Both the position numbers and the translations under genes were made by a program. From an uncultured Chloroflexota bacterium (lineage in GTDB: Bacteria; Chloroflexota; Dehalococcoidia; SAR202; UBA11138), in assembly GCA_913046025.1 (NCBI GenBank), contig CAJWRP010000024.1, positions 1 through 11,955 of the forward strand: a DNA stretch of 11,955 nt. Reading direction: 5' to 3'. Shown here piece after piece: positions 1 through 7,912 of this stretch (positions are counted from its first letter, which is position 1; each line of letters starts with the position of its first letter). The notes beneath the pieces are model-generated. The model did not search any database. It was given only the letters and a program-made list of their open reading frames with translations, and was not told the origin of the DNA.

Positions 1-158
1 TTGGTGCCTATTCGGCATGCAACCTGGCGCTTAAACTTGAGATGATGGCCCACGCTGGTGATGTATCGGAGGCGCGGCCGGTTTTCGATGAACTGGAGCG
101 GGAGATGCTGCTTCTGGCCCACGCCATCAAGCGCGCAATTCCGGTTCAAACCACCTAG
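1..158 (+). CDS. C-terminal end of a probable HPt-domain protein (5' partial)
   Basis: An open frame enters from the left edge (first full codon at position 3) and ends at TAG 156-158, giving about 51 residues. The peptide starts GAYSACNLALKLEMMAHAGD and continues with an amphipathic helix ending in HAIKRAIP. This pattern (Gly-Ala, then LA..LE, a short Gly-Asp turn, then a long helix with regularly spaced Leu/Glu) resembles the second half of a histidine-phosphotransfer four-helix bundle, as found at the C-terminus of hybrid sensor kinases or in stand-alone HPt proteins. The phosphorylated histidine would lie just before the visible part, so the assignment rests on the helical pattern only. 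It could be another small helical domain. It is followed by about 200 bp of non-coding DNA and is probably not in the operon downstream. Confidence 0.55.
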   Translation, partial: GAYSACNLALKLEMMAHAGDVSEARPVFDELEREMLLLAHAIKRAIPVQTT

Positions 159-272
159 GTTCTTCATCAGCAGGCCGAAACACTCGCCGCCATCGGCAGC
201 GATGTAATATCGGTCATGTTCTACTGCCTCACCCAAATCTTCCTTATTAGGTACCCTGTTTTTCTGCGGAAG

Positions 273-301
273 TTGACGCCCCTGCGGGTTGCTGCTACGT
301 T
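273..301 (+). promoter_or_regulatory. Candidate sigma70-type promoter for the 361-6602 operon
   Basis: TTGACG at 273-278 matches the -35 consensus at five of six bases and is followed after 17 bp by TACGTT at 296-301, a weak -10 (three of six). It lies in the 159-360 spacer, about 60 bp before the first gene of the plus-strand operon. The rest of that spacer shows no convincing terminator for the HPt gene and no small ORF I can support. This is a pattern match only. Confidence 0.25.
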
Positions 302-360
302 TCAGCCTGAATTATTTAACGTCCGCTAATTAAAGCCTTTTGCGGCTATATGAGAAAAAA

Positions 361-1521
361 ATGAAGATAATCGACATCGAGCGCATTCTGCTAATCTGGC
401 CTAATTTCGAAAGGCCGTTCTGGACATCCATCAATCGCGTCGGACAGGTAAGTGAGCTAGTTGTTCGCATTCATACCGACGATGGGATCGTTGGTATAGG
501 TGAGTCCCACGGCGGCTCCATGCACTACACCGACGCCGAAGGCATACCTCATATGTCTGGCGCCGCTTCCGTTATCTCCGACCTTATTAAGCCCATGTTG
601 ATAGGCGAAGACCCCCTGAATAACGAGCATCTGTGGCAGAAGATGTTTTCCCTTACCTTTATGAAGGACTGGGCTGGGTCTGGATTTACGCGACAGCAGT
701 TCATGGCGGCCATTGCCGGGGTGGATAACGCCCTCTGGGACGTCAAGGGCAAGGCTGCCAACATGCCGGTTTACAAGCTGTTGGGCGGCTTCAGAAATAC
801 GGTGCCCTGCTACGTAACAGGCGGTTATTATCAGGACGGCAAGACTATCGATGACCTGGTGCTTGAGTGTAAGTCCTATGTTGACATGGGATATAACGCC
901 ATTAAATTGAAGATAGGTGGCGTGCCCTGGCAAGAGGACGTAGAGCGTGTTTCTGCGGTGCGGTCATCTTTGGGACCGGACATCGACATCATGTTGGACG
1001 TAAACGAAGGCTACGATGTGAAGACCGCTATCACGGCGGCCAAGGCCTTTGAGCCGCTGAACATTCGGTGGCTGGAGGAGCCGGTGCACTGGTACGACCA
1101 TGTGGAGGGCTTGCGGCAGGTAGCAGAAGCCACGACCATCCCTATCGCGTCTGGTGAACAGGCGTTGCATCGCTGGGATGCCAGAGATCTTGTTCTGCGT
1201 AGCGGGATTAAGATCATGCAATTCGACGGCACCAGATCGGCGGGCGTAACGGAAGTGCTCAAAATAGCGGGCATGTGCGCAACGGAAAATGTTCAGCTGG
1301 CCCTGCATCATGATCCACAGATTCATGGGCACGTGGTGGCTGCCATGCCAAATGGCGAAATACTTGAGACCTTTCCCGATGCAGCGAGGGATCCCATTTG
1401 GGATGAGCTATTCACTGTTCGACCGGAGATAAAGAACAGTCAGATGACGCTGCTGGACAAACCCGGCTGGGGTCTCGAGTTGAACGAGGATACGCTGGAG
1501 CGGCGTGGGGTCAAGGACTAA
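361..1521 (+). CDS. Mandelate racemase/muconate lactonizing enzyme family protein (enolase superfamily)
   Basis: Enzymes of this family abstract the proton alpha to a carboxylate, using a Mg2+-stabilised enolate, and act as racemases, cycloisomerases or acid-sugar dehydratases in the cytoplasm. Numbered from ATG 361 (386 aa, normal family length), the visible active-site set is the KLK motif (K182, K184) on the second barrel strand; metal ligands D213 (LDVNEGY), Glu in LEEP (about 239-240) and E266 (SGEQ); D289 (QFDGTR) with His 316/317 (LHHDP) as the Asp-His dyad; and E336 (ILETF). This is the mandelate racemase subgroup layout, which fits acid-sugar dehydratases. The N-terminal capping domain covers about residues 1-125. 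A TTG seven codons upstream (340) is in frame, but MKIIDIERI is a typical family N-terminus, so ATG 361 is preferred despite a weak ribosome site. It is the first gene of a three-gene run. The substrate is not predictable, though the CoA-transferase and HyuAB neighbours suggest organic-acid catabolism. Confidence 0.9.
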   Translation: MKIIDIERILLIWPNFERPFWTSINRVGQVSELVVRIHTDDGIVGIGESHGGSMHYTDAEGIPHMSGAASVISDLIKPMLIGEDPLNNEHLWQKMFSLTFMKDWAGSGFTRQQFMAAIAGVDNALWDVKGKAANMPVYKLLGGFRNTVPCYVTGGYYQDGKTIDDLVLECKSYVDMGYNAIKLKIGGVPWQEDVERVSAVRSSLGPDIDIMLDVNEGYDVKTAITAAKAFEPLNIRWLEEPVHWYDHVEGLRQVAEATTIPIASGEQALHRWDARDLVLRSGIKIMQFDGTRSAGVTEVLKIAGMCATENVQLALHHDPQIHGHVVAAMPNGEILETFPDAARDPIWDELFTVRPEIKNSQMTLLDKPGWGLELNEDTLERRGVKD

Positions 1522-1596
1522 ATTTTAGATTAATAAATTTAGATAAAACATTATTCGGGGCTGTGGCGATATAACAAAATGTGGAAGGTTTGAGGG

Positions 1597-2796
1597 ATGA
1601 CGGGACAAGCTTTAAAACGATTCAAGATATTGGACATGAGCCGGGTTCAGGCCGGGCCGTCGTGTGGTCAGCTTTTGGCCTGGTTGGGTGCCGACGTTGT
1701 CAAACTGGAGGACACTGCTGGGGGTGACAACACTCGATGGGAGCTGTCGCATCAGGAGAACGTGGACAGCGTCTACTTCACCATTTTTAACAATAACAAG
1801 CGTGCTATGACGCTTAACCTCAAAGATGACAGGGGCCGAGAAATCTTCATCAAGCTGGTTCAGTGGGCCGACGTTGTGCTGGAGAATTTCTCGAAAGGAG
1901 TAATGGAACGTCTAGGGTTTGGATATGAGAAACTACGGGAGATTAACCCTCGGGTAGTGCACGCCAGCATAAAGGGCTTTGGCGAGTATGGCAGATGGAG
2001 CGATTTCAAGAGCTTCGAATTGGCGGCCCAGGCAACTTCGGGAGCGCTGGCAGCCAACGGCTACCCAGACAGGCCTCCTGTGGCAACGCCCGTCGGCGTA
2101 GGGGACTCAGGGACCGGACTGCATACCGCAATTGGCATCCTGGCTGCACTGCATCAGCGCAACGACACTGGAGAAGGTCAGCACGTCGAGGTCTCCATGC
2201 AGGACGGCATAGTGAACCTGATGCGTTACCGTCTGATCAGTAGCCTTAGCGTAGGTGGTCCCAATGTCAGGCCAGGTTATCGGGGTGGTAACGGCATACC
2301 AAGGGTCTATCCGTGTGCTCCTGGCGAATCGGATGATTACATTATGATTCAACTGAGGGGGCAGGCCTTTGAGACGGTGATGATTGCTATCGGTAGGGAA
2401 GACATTCTTGAGGATGAGCGGTTCGCGACCGACGAAACGCGACTGGAACATGCCGACGAGGTCAAGGAGATTATCGACGCATGGACCATGCAGCGGACCA
2501 AGTTCGAGGCCTTCGAACATCTTGCACCATATGGAATATGGTGCGGGGCCGTTATTAGCCCTGAAGAGGTACTGACCAACGAGCATCTTATCGAACGCGA
2601 TATGGTCATCACCGTGCCGGACAGCGAGCGAGGCGACTATCAGATGATAGGCTGCCCTATCAAACTGGAAGCCTCCCCCGTGGAAGTGACCTCTGCTCCT
2701 CATTACAGCCAGCACACTGATGAGATTCTTACCGAATTGTTGGGGGTAGAGGAGAGCGAGCTACCCGAACTGAGGGAGCGAGGCGTCATTGTTTAG
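1597..2796 (+). CDS. Class III CoA-transferase, formyl-CoA transferase-like (CaiB/BaiF family)
   Basis: Moves CoA between carboxylic acids through an enzyme aspartyl-CoA thioester; members form interlocked-ring dimers in the cytoplasm. The 399-aa protein is close to the formyl-CoA:oxalate CoA-transferase (Frc) pattern: VQAGPSCGQLLAWLGADVVK at the N-terminus (Q18 matches the active-site Gln17 of Frc), NVDSVYFTIFNNNKRAMTLN, LENF.KGVMERLGFGYE, and the catalytic aspartate D170 in VGVGDSGTGLHTAIGILAAL. The C-terminus has the usual HTDEILTELLG. One clear difference is the stretch RGGNGIPRVYP (residues 229-239), where Frc carries a longer segment with a poly-glycine active-site loop; that loop is absent here, so oxalate/formate should not be assumed. 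GGAAGG-like site GGAAGG at 1583-1588 sits 8 bp before ATG. The AT-rich 75-bp gap before it holds a TATAAC (1570-1575) without a matching -35. It probably shares a transcript with the genes on both sides. Confidence 0.92.
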   Translation: MTGQALKRFKILDMSRVQAGPSCGQLLAWLGADVVKLEDTAGGDNTRWELSHQENVDSVYFTIFNNNKRAMTLNLKDDRGREIFIKLVQWADVVLENFSKGVMERLGFGYEKLREINPRVVHASIKGFGEYGRWSDFKSFELAAQATSGALAANGYPDRPPVATPVGVGDSGTGLHTAIGILAALHQRNDTGEGQHVEVSMQDGIVNLMRYRLISSLSVGGPNVRPGYRGGNGIPRVYPCAPGESDDYIMIQLRGQAFETVMIAIGREDILEDERFATDETRLEHADEVKEIIDAWTMQRTKFEAFEHLAPYGIWCGAVISPEEVLTNEHLIERDMVITVPDSERGDYQMIGCPIKLEASPVEVTSAPHYSQHTDEILTELLGVEESELPELRERGVIV

Positions 2797-2870
2797 TCCT
2801 GCGTCTGGCCTCAGTACCGGTAGAAATCATGAGCAGCATACAAATTTGAAAAGCCGTAAAACGAGCGCCG

Positions 2871-5800
2871 ATGTTTAGAGTCGGCATCGATGTCGGAGGC
2901 ACTTTCACCGATTTCGTCGTGGTGAAGGACGAAGAAACACCCAGGTTTTTCAAAACACCTAGCACGCCGGCCGACCCCTCCGAAGGCCTGCTCATCGGCC
3001 TTGGGGACGTCGCAAAAGACTATGGCATATCACTGGCCGATCTTCTCAGCCGGTCCGACCGAGTAATTCACGGCACCACCGTTGCCACCAACACCCTGGT
3101 GGAACGCAAGGGTGCCAAGGTAGGACTGATAACTACCAGTGGCTTTCGCGACCTTTTGGAGATGCGCGAGGGCCTGAAAGAGGACCGGTACAACCTCCGG
3201 ACTAAGCCTTTTGAACCGCTGGTGCCGCGTTACCTAAGAACCGTGGTGACTGAGCGAGTCAAGTGGGACGGCTCCGTGGATACTGAACTCGACGAGGCTG
3301 ATCTCGAAAAAGCCTTGGATTACCTCCAAGAGCAGGGTGTCGAATCTCTGGCCGTATGCTTCCTGTTTTCATTCATGAACTCCGATCATGAGCGCCGTGT
3401 AGCAGACCGGATTCGTGAGAGGTTTCCTGATATGTACGCTTCTATGTCCCATCAAGTTGTACCGCAGATCAAGGAGTTCGATCGGCTAAGTACGACTGTG
3501 ATCAACTCATATGTGGGGCCGGTCTTCGCTGGATACCTGGGACGTCTGCGAGAAAGGCTGTCATCGCTGGGTAGGGCCGAGGACGTGCTTATCATGCAGT
3601 CCAACGGCGGCGTAGCGTCAATCGAGGAGTCTAGCCGAATGGCGGCGGGAGCAATCTTGTCTGGACCGGCGGGCGGCGTCAGCGGCGCTGCGTACTACGG
3701 CGAACTGGTAGGGGCGTCCAATATCATTGGTCTGGATATGGGCGGCACCAGCACTGACATCTCCATTGTGCAGCATGGCATTCCAAGATTGACCACCGAG
3801 CGTTCTGAGGCCGGTTGGCAGATAGCTGTGCCCATGATCGACATAGAGACGCTGGGAGCTGGTGGCGGCAGCATAGCACGGGTGGACTCTGGTGGGATTT
3901 TACAGATTGGCCCTGAAAGTGCTGGCGCGGTTCCTGGCCCCGCAGCCTATGGCAAGGGTGGTTTCGATCCCACAGTTACCGATGCCAACTTGGTGCTGGG
4001 CTTTCTAGACCCTTCCAATTTCCTAGGCGGTCGCGAAATGTTGTGTGAAGACTTGGCGGCTGCAGCCATCGCCGAAAAGGTCGCCGAGCCTTTGAAGCTT
4101 TCCAAAGAGGAAGGCGCAGCAGGAGTACACCGGCTAGTCTCCACGAACATTGCAGAGGGCGTTCGGCTTATGTCGGTCAAGCGCGGCGTCGATCCCAGGG
4201 ACTTTGCGCTGGTCGCCTATGGTGGCGCGGCTGGTCTACAGGTCAGCGAGGTGGCCCGTCAGCTAGGCATAACCAGGGCCTACCTTCCCTCAGCAGGCGC
4301 AGTGCTCTCCGCCTATGGCATGTTGGCTACTGACCTACGTTACGACCTTTCGCTTTCTCACCCGGCCAGCCTTGAAGGTATGGACGTCGCAGCAGTGCGA
4401 GCAATCCTTGATGACCTGTATCAGCAGGGCAAGACCAGGCTGGTGAAGCAGGGAATCACGGACGACCGCGTCGAGGTGACTTATGCGGCAGACATGCGCT
4501 ACCTCGACCAGATTTACGAGGTCAACGTAACGCTGCCGGACCTATCGTTTGATGATGACAGGCTGCTGGAAGACTGGGCGCAGAATTTTCATAGCCGTTA
4601 CCAGGAGCTTTACTCCTACAGCCAGTCTGAGCAGGAGATTCGTCTGGTTACCCTGCGAGTAACCGTGATCGGACGCCTGCCCAAGGTAACCCTAAGGGAA
4701 CAGACTGGCAGTGGAAATTCCCAAGTCTCACCCAAGCTGCACCGCCGGGTATACATGGGCCAGTGGCACGAGGTGCCGGTTTACGACCTGCAGGGCATTC
4801 CCATAGGGGCGGAGATCGTCGGCCCGGCCATCCTGGAATCGGAATACACTTCCATCGTGGTAGGCGACGGCGATATTGCCAGCGCGGACCGATTCGGTGG
4901 TGTGCAGTTGCAAATCGCTCTCCAGTCAGGGGAGGACGAAGACTCCGGTGGCCATGGCTCCGAAGACGCTATTAATCCCATTACCCTCTCGGTGCTAGAG
5001 CATCGCTTGGGATCTATTGCCGAAGAGATGATGGAGGTTATGCTGCGCACGGCTATGTCGCAGATTCTGAACTCCAGCCGTGATTTCTCCACGACCATAC
5101 TGGATGACAAATGCCAGCTTGTAGCCCAGGGCGAGGGGCTTCCCGTGCACATCAGCGCCCTGCCAATTGCAGGTGCCGCGGTGCGGGACTTCTTTGGCGA
5201 CGACATCCATGACGGCGACATGTTCCTGGTTAACGACCCATACTTCGGCGGTAGCCACCTTCCTGACATCACCGTCATCAAGCCCATTTTTTTTCAGGGC
5301 CAGCTTCTCTTCTACACCGTGAACCGGGCGCATCACAGCGACGTCGGCGGAGGTACTCACGGCGGCTACAATCCTGACGCGTTTGAGATTTATCAGGAAG
5401 GCCTGCGAATACCGCCGCTACGGATCCACGACAAGGGCGTCCCCAGGCGAGACCTGCTGCATATGATGTCGGCCAACGTTCGCCTGCCTGTGAACTTTCT
5501 GGGCGACATGAACGCGCAGATAGGCTCTGTGGAGATTGCCGCGCGACGCCTGAACGAGCTTCTGAACAGCTATGGTCATGAGACCTTTAGCAGGTACGTC
5601 GGCGAGATCATGAACTCCACTGAGCGGCAGGTGAGGGGAATCATATCTGGCTGGCCTGATGGTGTTTACGAGGGTCTGTCTATCATCGACGACGACGGAT
5701 TCGACTCGAAGAACATACTCATCAGGGTGAAGATAACCATCCAGGGCGAAGAAATGATCATGGACTTCAGCGAGTCCAGTCCCCAGGTAAAGGGCTTCAT

Positions 5801-6602
5801 TAACAGCGCCTACGCCAATACGCGGTCTATGGCCCATGCCGCGCTGATGTACATGCTGCCTGAAAATATTGCCAAGAACGAAGGCTCCAACAGGCCGGTG
5901 ACCATCATCGCTCCCAAAGGCAGCATAGTTAACGCTAACCCGCCGGCGCCGGTGTGCATGAGCACCAACCACTGCGCTGAGGAGATTATCGAGGCCATAT
6001 TCCACGCCATGTCCGACCCCATTCCCGATGCCGTAAATGCGGCCTTCTCTCGAAGATTGCGGTACGCCATTACCGGCATCGACTCCCGGACCAGCGACAG
6101 GTTTATCTGGCACTTCTTCATGGCCAGAGGCGGAGCAGGCGCATGCCAGGGCTTCGATGGCTGGTCCAACATAGGCGAGAATCAGGCGGCGGGCGGCATA
6201 CGTTCGCCCAGCGTAGAGATAACTGAGGAGCGCTTCCCTCTGTTCGTGAGGCGGCACGAGATGCGGCCCGGCTCAGGCGGCGACGGCCAGTGGCGCGGAG
6301 GCCTGGGCGCAGTATGTGAGATCGAGTACGAGGGCGAAGGCCCAGCTATGCTCAACACGGCAGGGGACGGCATATTCAACGCGCCATTTGGGCTGCACGG
6401 CGGTACTTCGGGCCTGCCTCACAGGTACTCGATAATATCGAATGGCAAAGAGCGGGTGCTCAAGTCCAAAGAGACCAGTGTGGTGGTCAACCCTGGCGAC
6501 CGAATCATCTGCTTGTCCTCGGGCGGTGGTGGCTTTGGCGACCCTGACAAGAGGCCTCAGGAGGCTCGCGACTGGGATGAGAAGAATGGCTACGTGGAGT
6601 AG
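2871..6602 (+). CDS. Fused HyuA-HyuB hydantoinase/5-oxoprolinase family protein
   Basis: This family uses ATP to open cyclic amides (5-oxoproline, hydantoins, caprolactam) or to carboxylate ketones (acetone, acetophenone). The 1243-aa chain carries both parts usually encoded by separate bacterial genes. The HyuA half, residues 1-about 682, has the ASKHA nucleotide-binding signatures GIDVGGTFTD (5-14), HGTT (68-71), SNGG (244-247), SGPAGG (264-269), GLDMGGTSTD (287-296), GAGGGSI (329-335) and PGPAAYG (355-361). An acidic, Gly/Ser-rich linker (about 684-700) leads to the HyuB half from I701 (INPITLSVLEHRL), with NDPYFGGSHLPD (788-799) and HHSDVGGG (821-828), conserved segments of the metal-containing partner, and a C-terminal GGGGFGDP. 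Domain order and length match fused eukaryotic 5-oxoprolinases (about 1290 aa). ATG 2871 is the only start after an in-frame TGA at 2847; the ribosome site is weak. Last gene of the plus-strand run. Whether it hydrolyses or carboxylates cannot be settled here. Confidence 0.92.
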   Translation: MFRVGIDVGGTFTDFVVVKDEETPRFFKTPSTPADPSEGLLIGLGDVAKDYGISLADLLSRSDRVIHGTTVATNTLVERKGAKVGLITTSGFRDLLEMREGLKEDRYNLRTKPFEPLVPRYLRTVVTERVKWDGSVDTELDEADLEKALDYLQEQGVESLAVCFLFSFMNSDHERRVADRIRERFPDMYASMSHQVVPQIKEFDRLSTTVINSYVGPVFAGYLGRLRERLSSLGRAEDVLIMQSNGGVASIEESSRMAAGAILSGPAGGVSGAAYYGELVGASNIIGLDMGGTSTDISIVQHGIPRLTTERSEAGWQIAVPMIDIETLGAGGGSIARVDSGGILQIGPESAGAVPGPAAYGKGGFDPTVTDANLVLGFLDPSNFLGGREMLCEDLAAAAIAEKVAEPLKLSKEEGAAGVHRLVSTNIAEGVRLMSVKRGVDPRDFALVAYGGAAGLQVSEVARQLGITRAYLPSAGAVLSAYGMLATDLRYDLSLSHPASLEGMDVAAVRAILDDLYQQGKTRLVKQGITDDRVEVTYAADMRYLDQIYEVNVTLPDLSFDDDRLLEDWAQNFHSRYQELYSYSQSEQEIRLVTLRVTVIGRLPKVTLREQTGSGNSQVSPKLHRRVYMGQWHEVPVYDLQGIPIGAEIVGPAILESEYTSIVVGDGDIASADRFGGVQLQIALQSGEDEDSGGHGSEDAINPITLSVLEHRLGSIAEEMMEVMLRTAMSQILNSSRDFSTTILDDKCQLVAQGEGLPVHISALPIAGAAVRDFFGDDIHDGDMFLVNDPYFGGSHLPDITVIKPIFFQGQLLFYTVNRAHHSDVGGGTHGGYNPDAFEIYQEGLRIPPLRIHDKGVPRRDLLHMMSANVRLPVNFLGDMNAQIGSVEIAARRLNELLNSYGHETFSRYVGEIMNSTERQVRGIISGWPDGVYEGLSIIDDDGFDSKNILIRVKITIQGEEMIMDFSESSPQVKGFINSAYANTRSMAHAALMYMLPENIAKNEGSNRPVTIIAPKGSIVNANPPAPVCMSTNHCAEEIIEAIFHAMSDPIPDAVNAAFSRRLRYAITGIDSRTSDRFIWHFFMARGGAGACQGFDGWSNIGENQAAGGIRSPSVEITEERFPLFVRRHEMRPGSGGDGQWRGGLGAVCEIEYEGEGPAMLNTAGDGIFNAPFGLHGGTSGLPHRYSIISNGKERVLKSKETSVVVNPGDRIICLSSGGGGFGDPDKRPQEARDWDEKNGYVE

Positions 6603-6610
6603 CCTGATTA

Positions 6611-6638
6611 GGACTACGGCACGTGGTCGCCGTAGTCC
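6611..6638. terminator. 10-bp inverted repeat at the convergent gene junction (possible bidirectional terminator)
   Basis: GGACTACGGC (6611-6620) and GCCGTAGTCC (6629-6638) are perfect inverted copies around an 8-nt loop. The hairpin starts 9 bp after the stop of the HyuA-HyuB gene and contains the stop codon (6614-6616) and last codons of the minus-strand CoA-transferase. Neither strand has a U-rich tract after the stem, so this is not a textbook intrinsic terminator. It may instead protect transcript 3' ends or separate the two converging transcripts. Confidence 0.45.
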
Positions 6639-7912
6639 ATGCCTATGTGGCCTTCCTGCTCCAGTCTGGCGTACTCTTCGTCCGACGTTTGCAGTAGCGT
6701 CTTGTATACGTACTCGTTGTCCTGTCCCACTTGAACGGGGCCACGCCTTATCTTGATCGGCGTTTCGGACATCTTGTAGGGCGCGCCTGTGTACATGTGA
6801 GTTCCCACGTCTTCCTGGGTCGCCTCCTCAAACATGTCGCGCTCCAGCAGGTGGGAGTCGCTTAATGCGTCGCGCTGGTCCATGACGGGTCCGGCAGCCA
6901 CGCCGACCTTCTGAAGGATTTTCATGATCTCGTAGTGATCTTGGTCTGCCGTCCAGCGGGAGATCAAGCTGTCAATTTCGTCGTGATGAGAATAGCGGGA
7001 TTCTGGACTTGCGAATTTGTCGTCTTCGGCTGGTCCTTCTAGTTGTGCCACACTGCAAAACGCCTTCCACTCCTCATTAGAGAATATGGTGATGTTCACC
7101 CAGCGGTCGTCGCCCTTGCACGGGTAGCAGCCCTGTATCGCGGTGGAGTGTCGATTGCCTAGCGTGGAATTGTTGCGGCCATTCATAGCGTAGTCCATGA
7201 AGAACTGCCCCAGATAAGGCACCATGTTTTCGGCCTGGGCAAGCTCGATGAGTTGGCCTTTGCCAGTGCGGTTTCGGTAATGCAGAGCCGCTAACATGGC
7301 GAAAGCTCCCTGCACGCCACCTGCCGCATCAGCCCCGTAAACGTTAGTGCTGACTGAGGGGCCCAAGTCCGGATACCCCCGCAGCAGCGTGTGGCCGATG
7401 ACCCCTTCCATGTGAACGCCCAGAGACCGGTAGTTCCTATACGGTCCGGAATTGCCGTAGGCAGGCATTCGCAGCATGATGATTTCAGGCCTGTGCTCCT
7501 TGAGCATCTCGTAGGAGATGCCCAGCTTGTCCATGGTCTCCGTTACGTTGTTCTCCACGAAGCCGTCGCTTATCTTCACCAGCTTCTTGAAGATATCCAT
7601 ACCCTCTGGTCGCAGCAGGTCCACTGTCATGCTCAGCTTGTTCCTGCCGTGGGCGTTGAACAGGGGGTAGCGATTCCAGGGACGCTTGCCGGGTTCACGG
7701 CCTGGCATTGCACCGACGAAGGGTTGCAGGCCTTCGATTGCGGCCTTTGACGGATGGGCCATCGAGCCGCGGGTTATGGGCTGCATCTTCTGGATGGACT
7801 CGATGCGAATGACCTCAGCGCCCAGGTCTGCCAGAAGCGTAGCGCAGTAGGTCCCTGCCCACACCACGGTCATGTCCAGGATTCGGACGCCTTTCAGAGG
7901 AAGCTTGGCCAC
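6614..7912 (-). CDS. Class III CoA-transferase (CaiB/BaiF family), catalytic Asp present
   Basis: A 432-aa CaiB/BaiF protein, predicted to transfer CoA between carboxylic acids. It opens with LKGVRILDMTVVWAGTYCAT and LGAEVIRIES, and the catalytic aspartate is D195 in YGADAAGGVQGAFAMLAALH, aligned by the family spacing of Asp to Gly (four residues) and Gly to the LAAL helix. Residues about 42-88 form a longer insert than usual between the first Rossmann strand and the RNKLSMTVDL segment. The start is GTG at 7912-7910, overlapping the TAG of the upstream paralogue by one base (TAGTG), with AAGAAGG (minus strand, 7922-7928) 9 nt before it; this implies translational coupling and roughly equal amounts of both proteins. 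The tail (GMDYGDHVP) is encoded inside the inverted repeat at 6611-6638. Likely partner: the 7912-9126 product in a heteromeric enzyme. Acyl substrates unknown. Confidence 0.9.
   Translation of the reverse strand: MAKLPLKGVRILDMTVVWAGTYCATLLADLGAEVIRIESIQKMQPITRGSMAHPSKAAIEGLQPFVGAMPGREPGKRPWNRYPLFNAHGRNKLSMTVDLLRPEGMDIFKKLVKISDGFVENNVTETMDKLGISYEMLKEHRPEIIMLRMPAYGNSGPYRNYRSLGVHMEGVIGHTLLRGYPDLGPSVSTNVYGADAAGGVQGAFAMLAALHYRNRTGKGQLIELAQAENMVPYLGQFFMDYAMNGRNNSTLGNRHSTAIQGCYPCKGDDRWVNITIFSNEEWKAFCSVAQLEGPAEDDKFASPESRYSHHDEIDSLISRWTADQDHYEIMKILQKVGVAAGPVMDQRDALSDSHLLERDMFEEATQEDVGTHMYTGAPYKMSETPIKIRRGPVQVGQDNEYVYKTLLQTSDEEYARLEQEGHIGMDYGDHVP

Noticed and set aside
340..360. TTG at 340 as start of the enolase-superfamily gene
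   Set aside because: Adds RLYEKK with no family match and no better ribosome site; ATG 361 gives the typical N-terminus.
1519..1544. AT-only inverted repeat (TAAATTT/AAATTTA) and TTTAGAT direct repeat after the enolase-superfamily gene
   Set aside because: Short, AT-only and weakly paired; expected by chance in an AT-rich spacer and not a convincing terminator.
2107..2715. 202-codon open frame antisense to the Frc-like gene
   Set aside because: Overlaps a strongly conserved CoA-transferase and shows no recognisable domain; explained by codon bias of the sense strand.
2797..2870. Spacer before the HyuA-HyuB gene searched for promoter or terminator
   Set aside because: No -35/-10 pair, hairpin or small ORF found; treated as an ordinary intra-operon gap.
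5418..6257. 279-codon open frame antisense to the HyuB half
   Set aside because: No family motifs, Gly/Val/His-rich shadow composition, and it lies fully opposite a well-conserved coding region; it has no supporting ribosome site that I can see.
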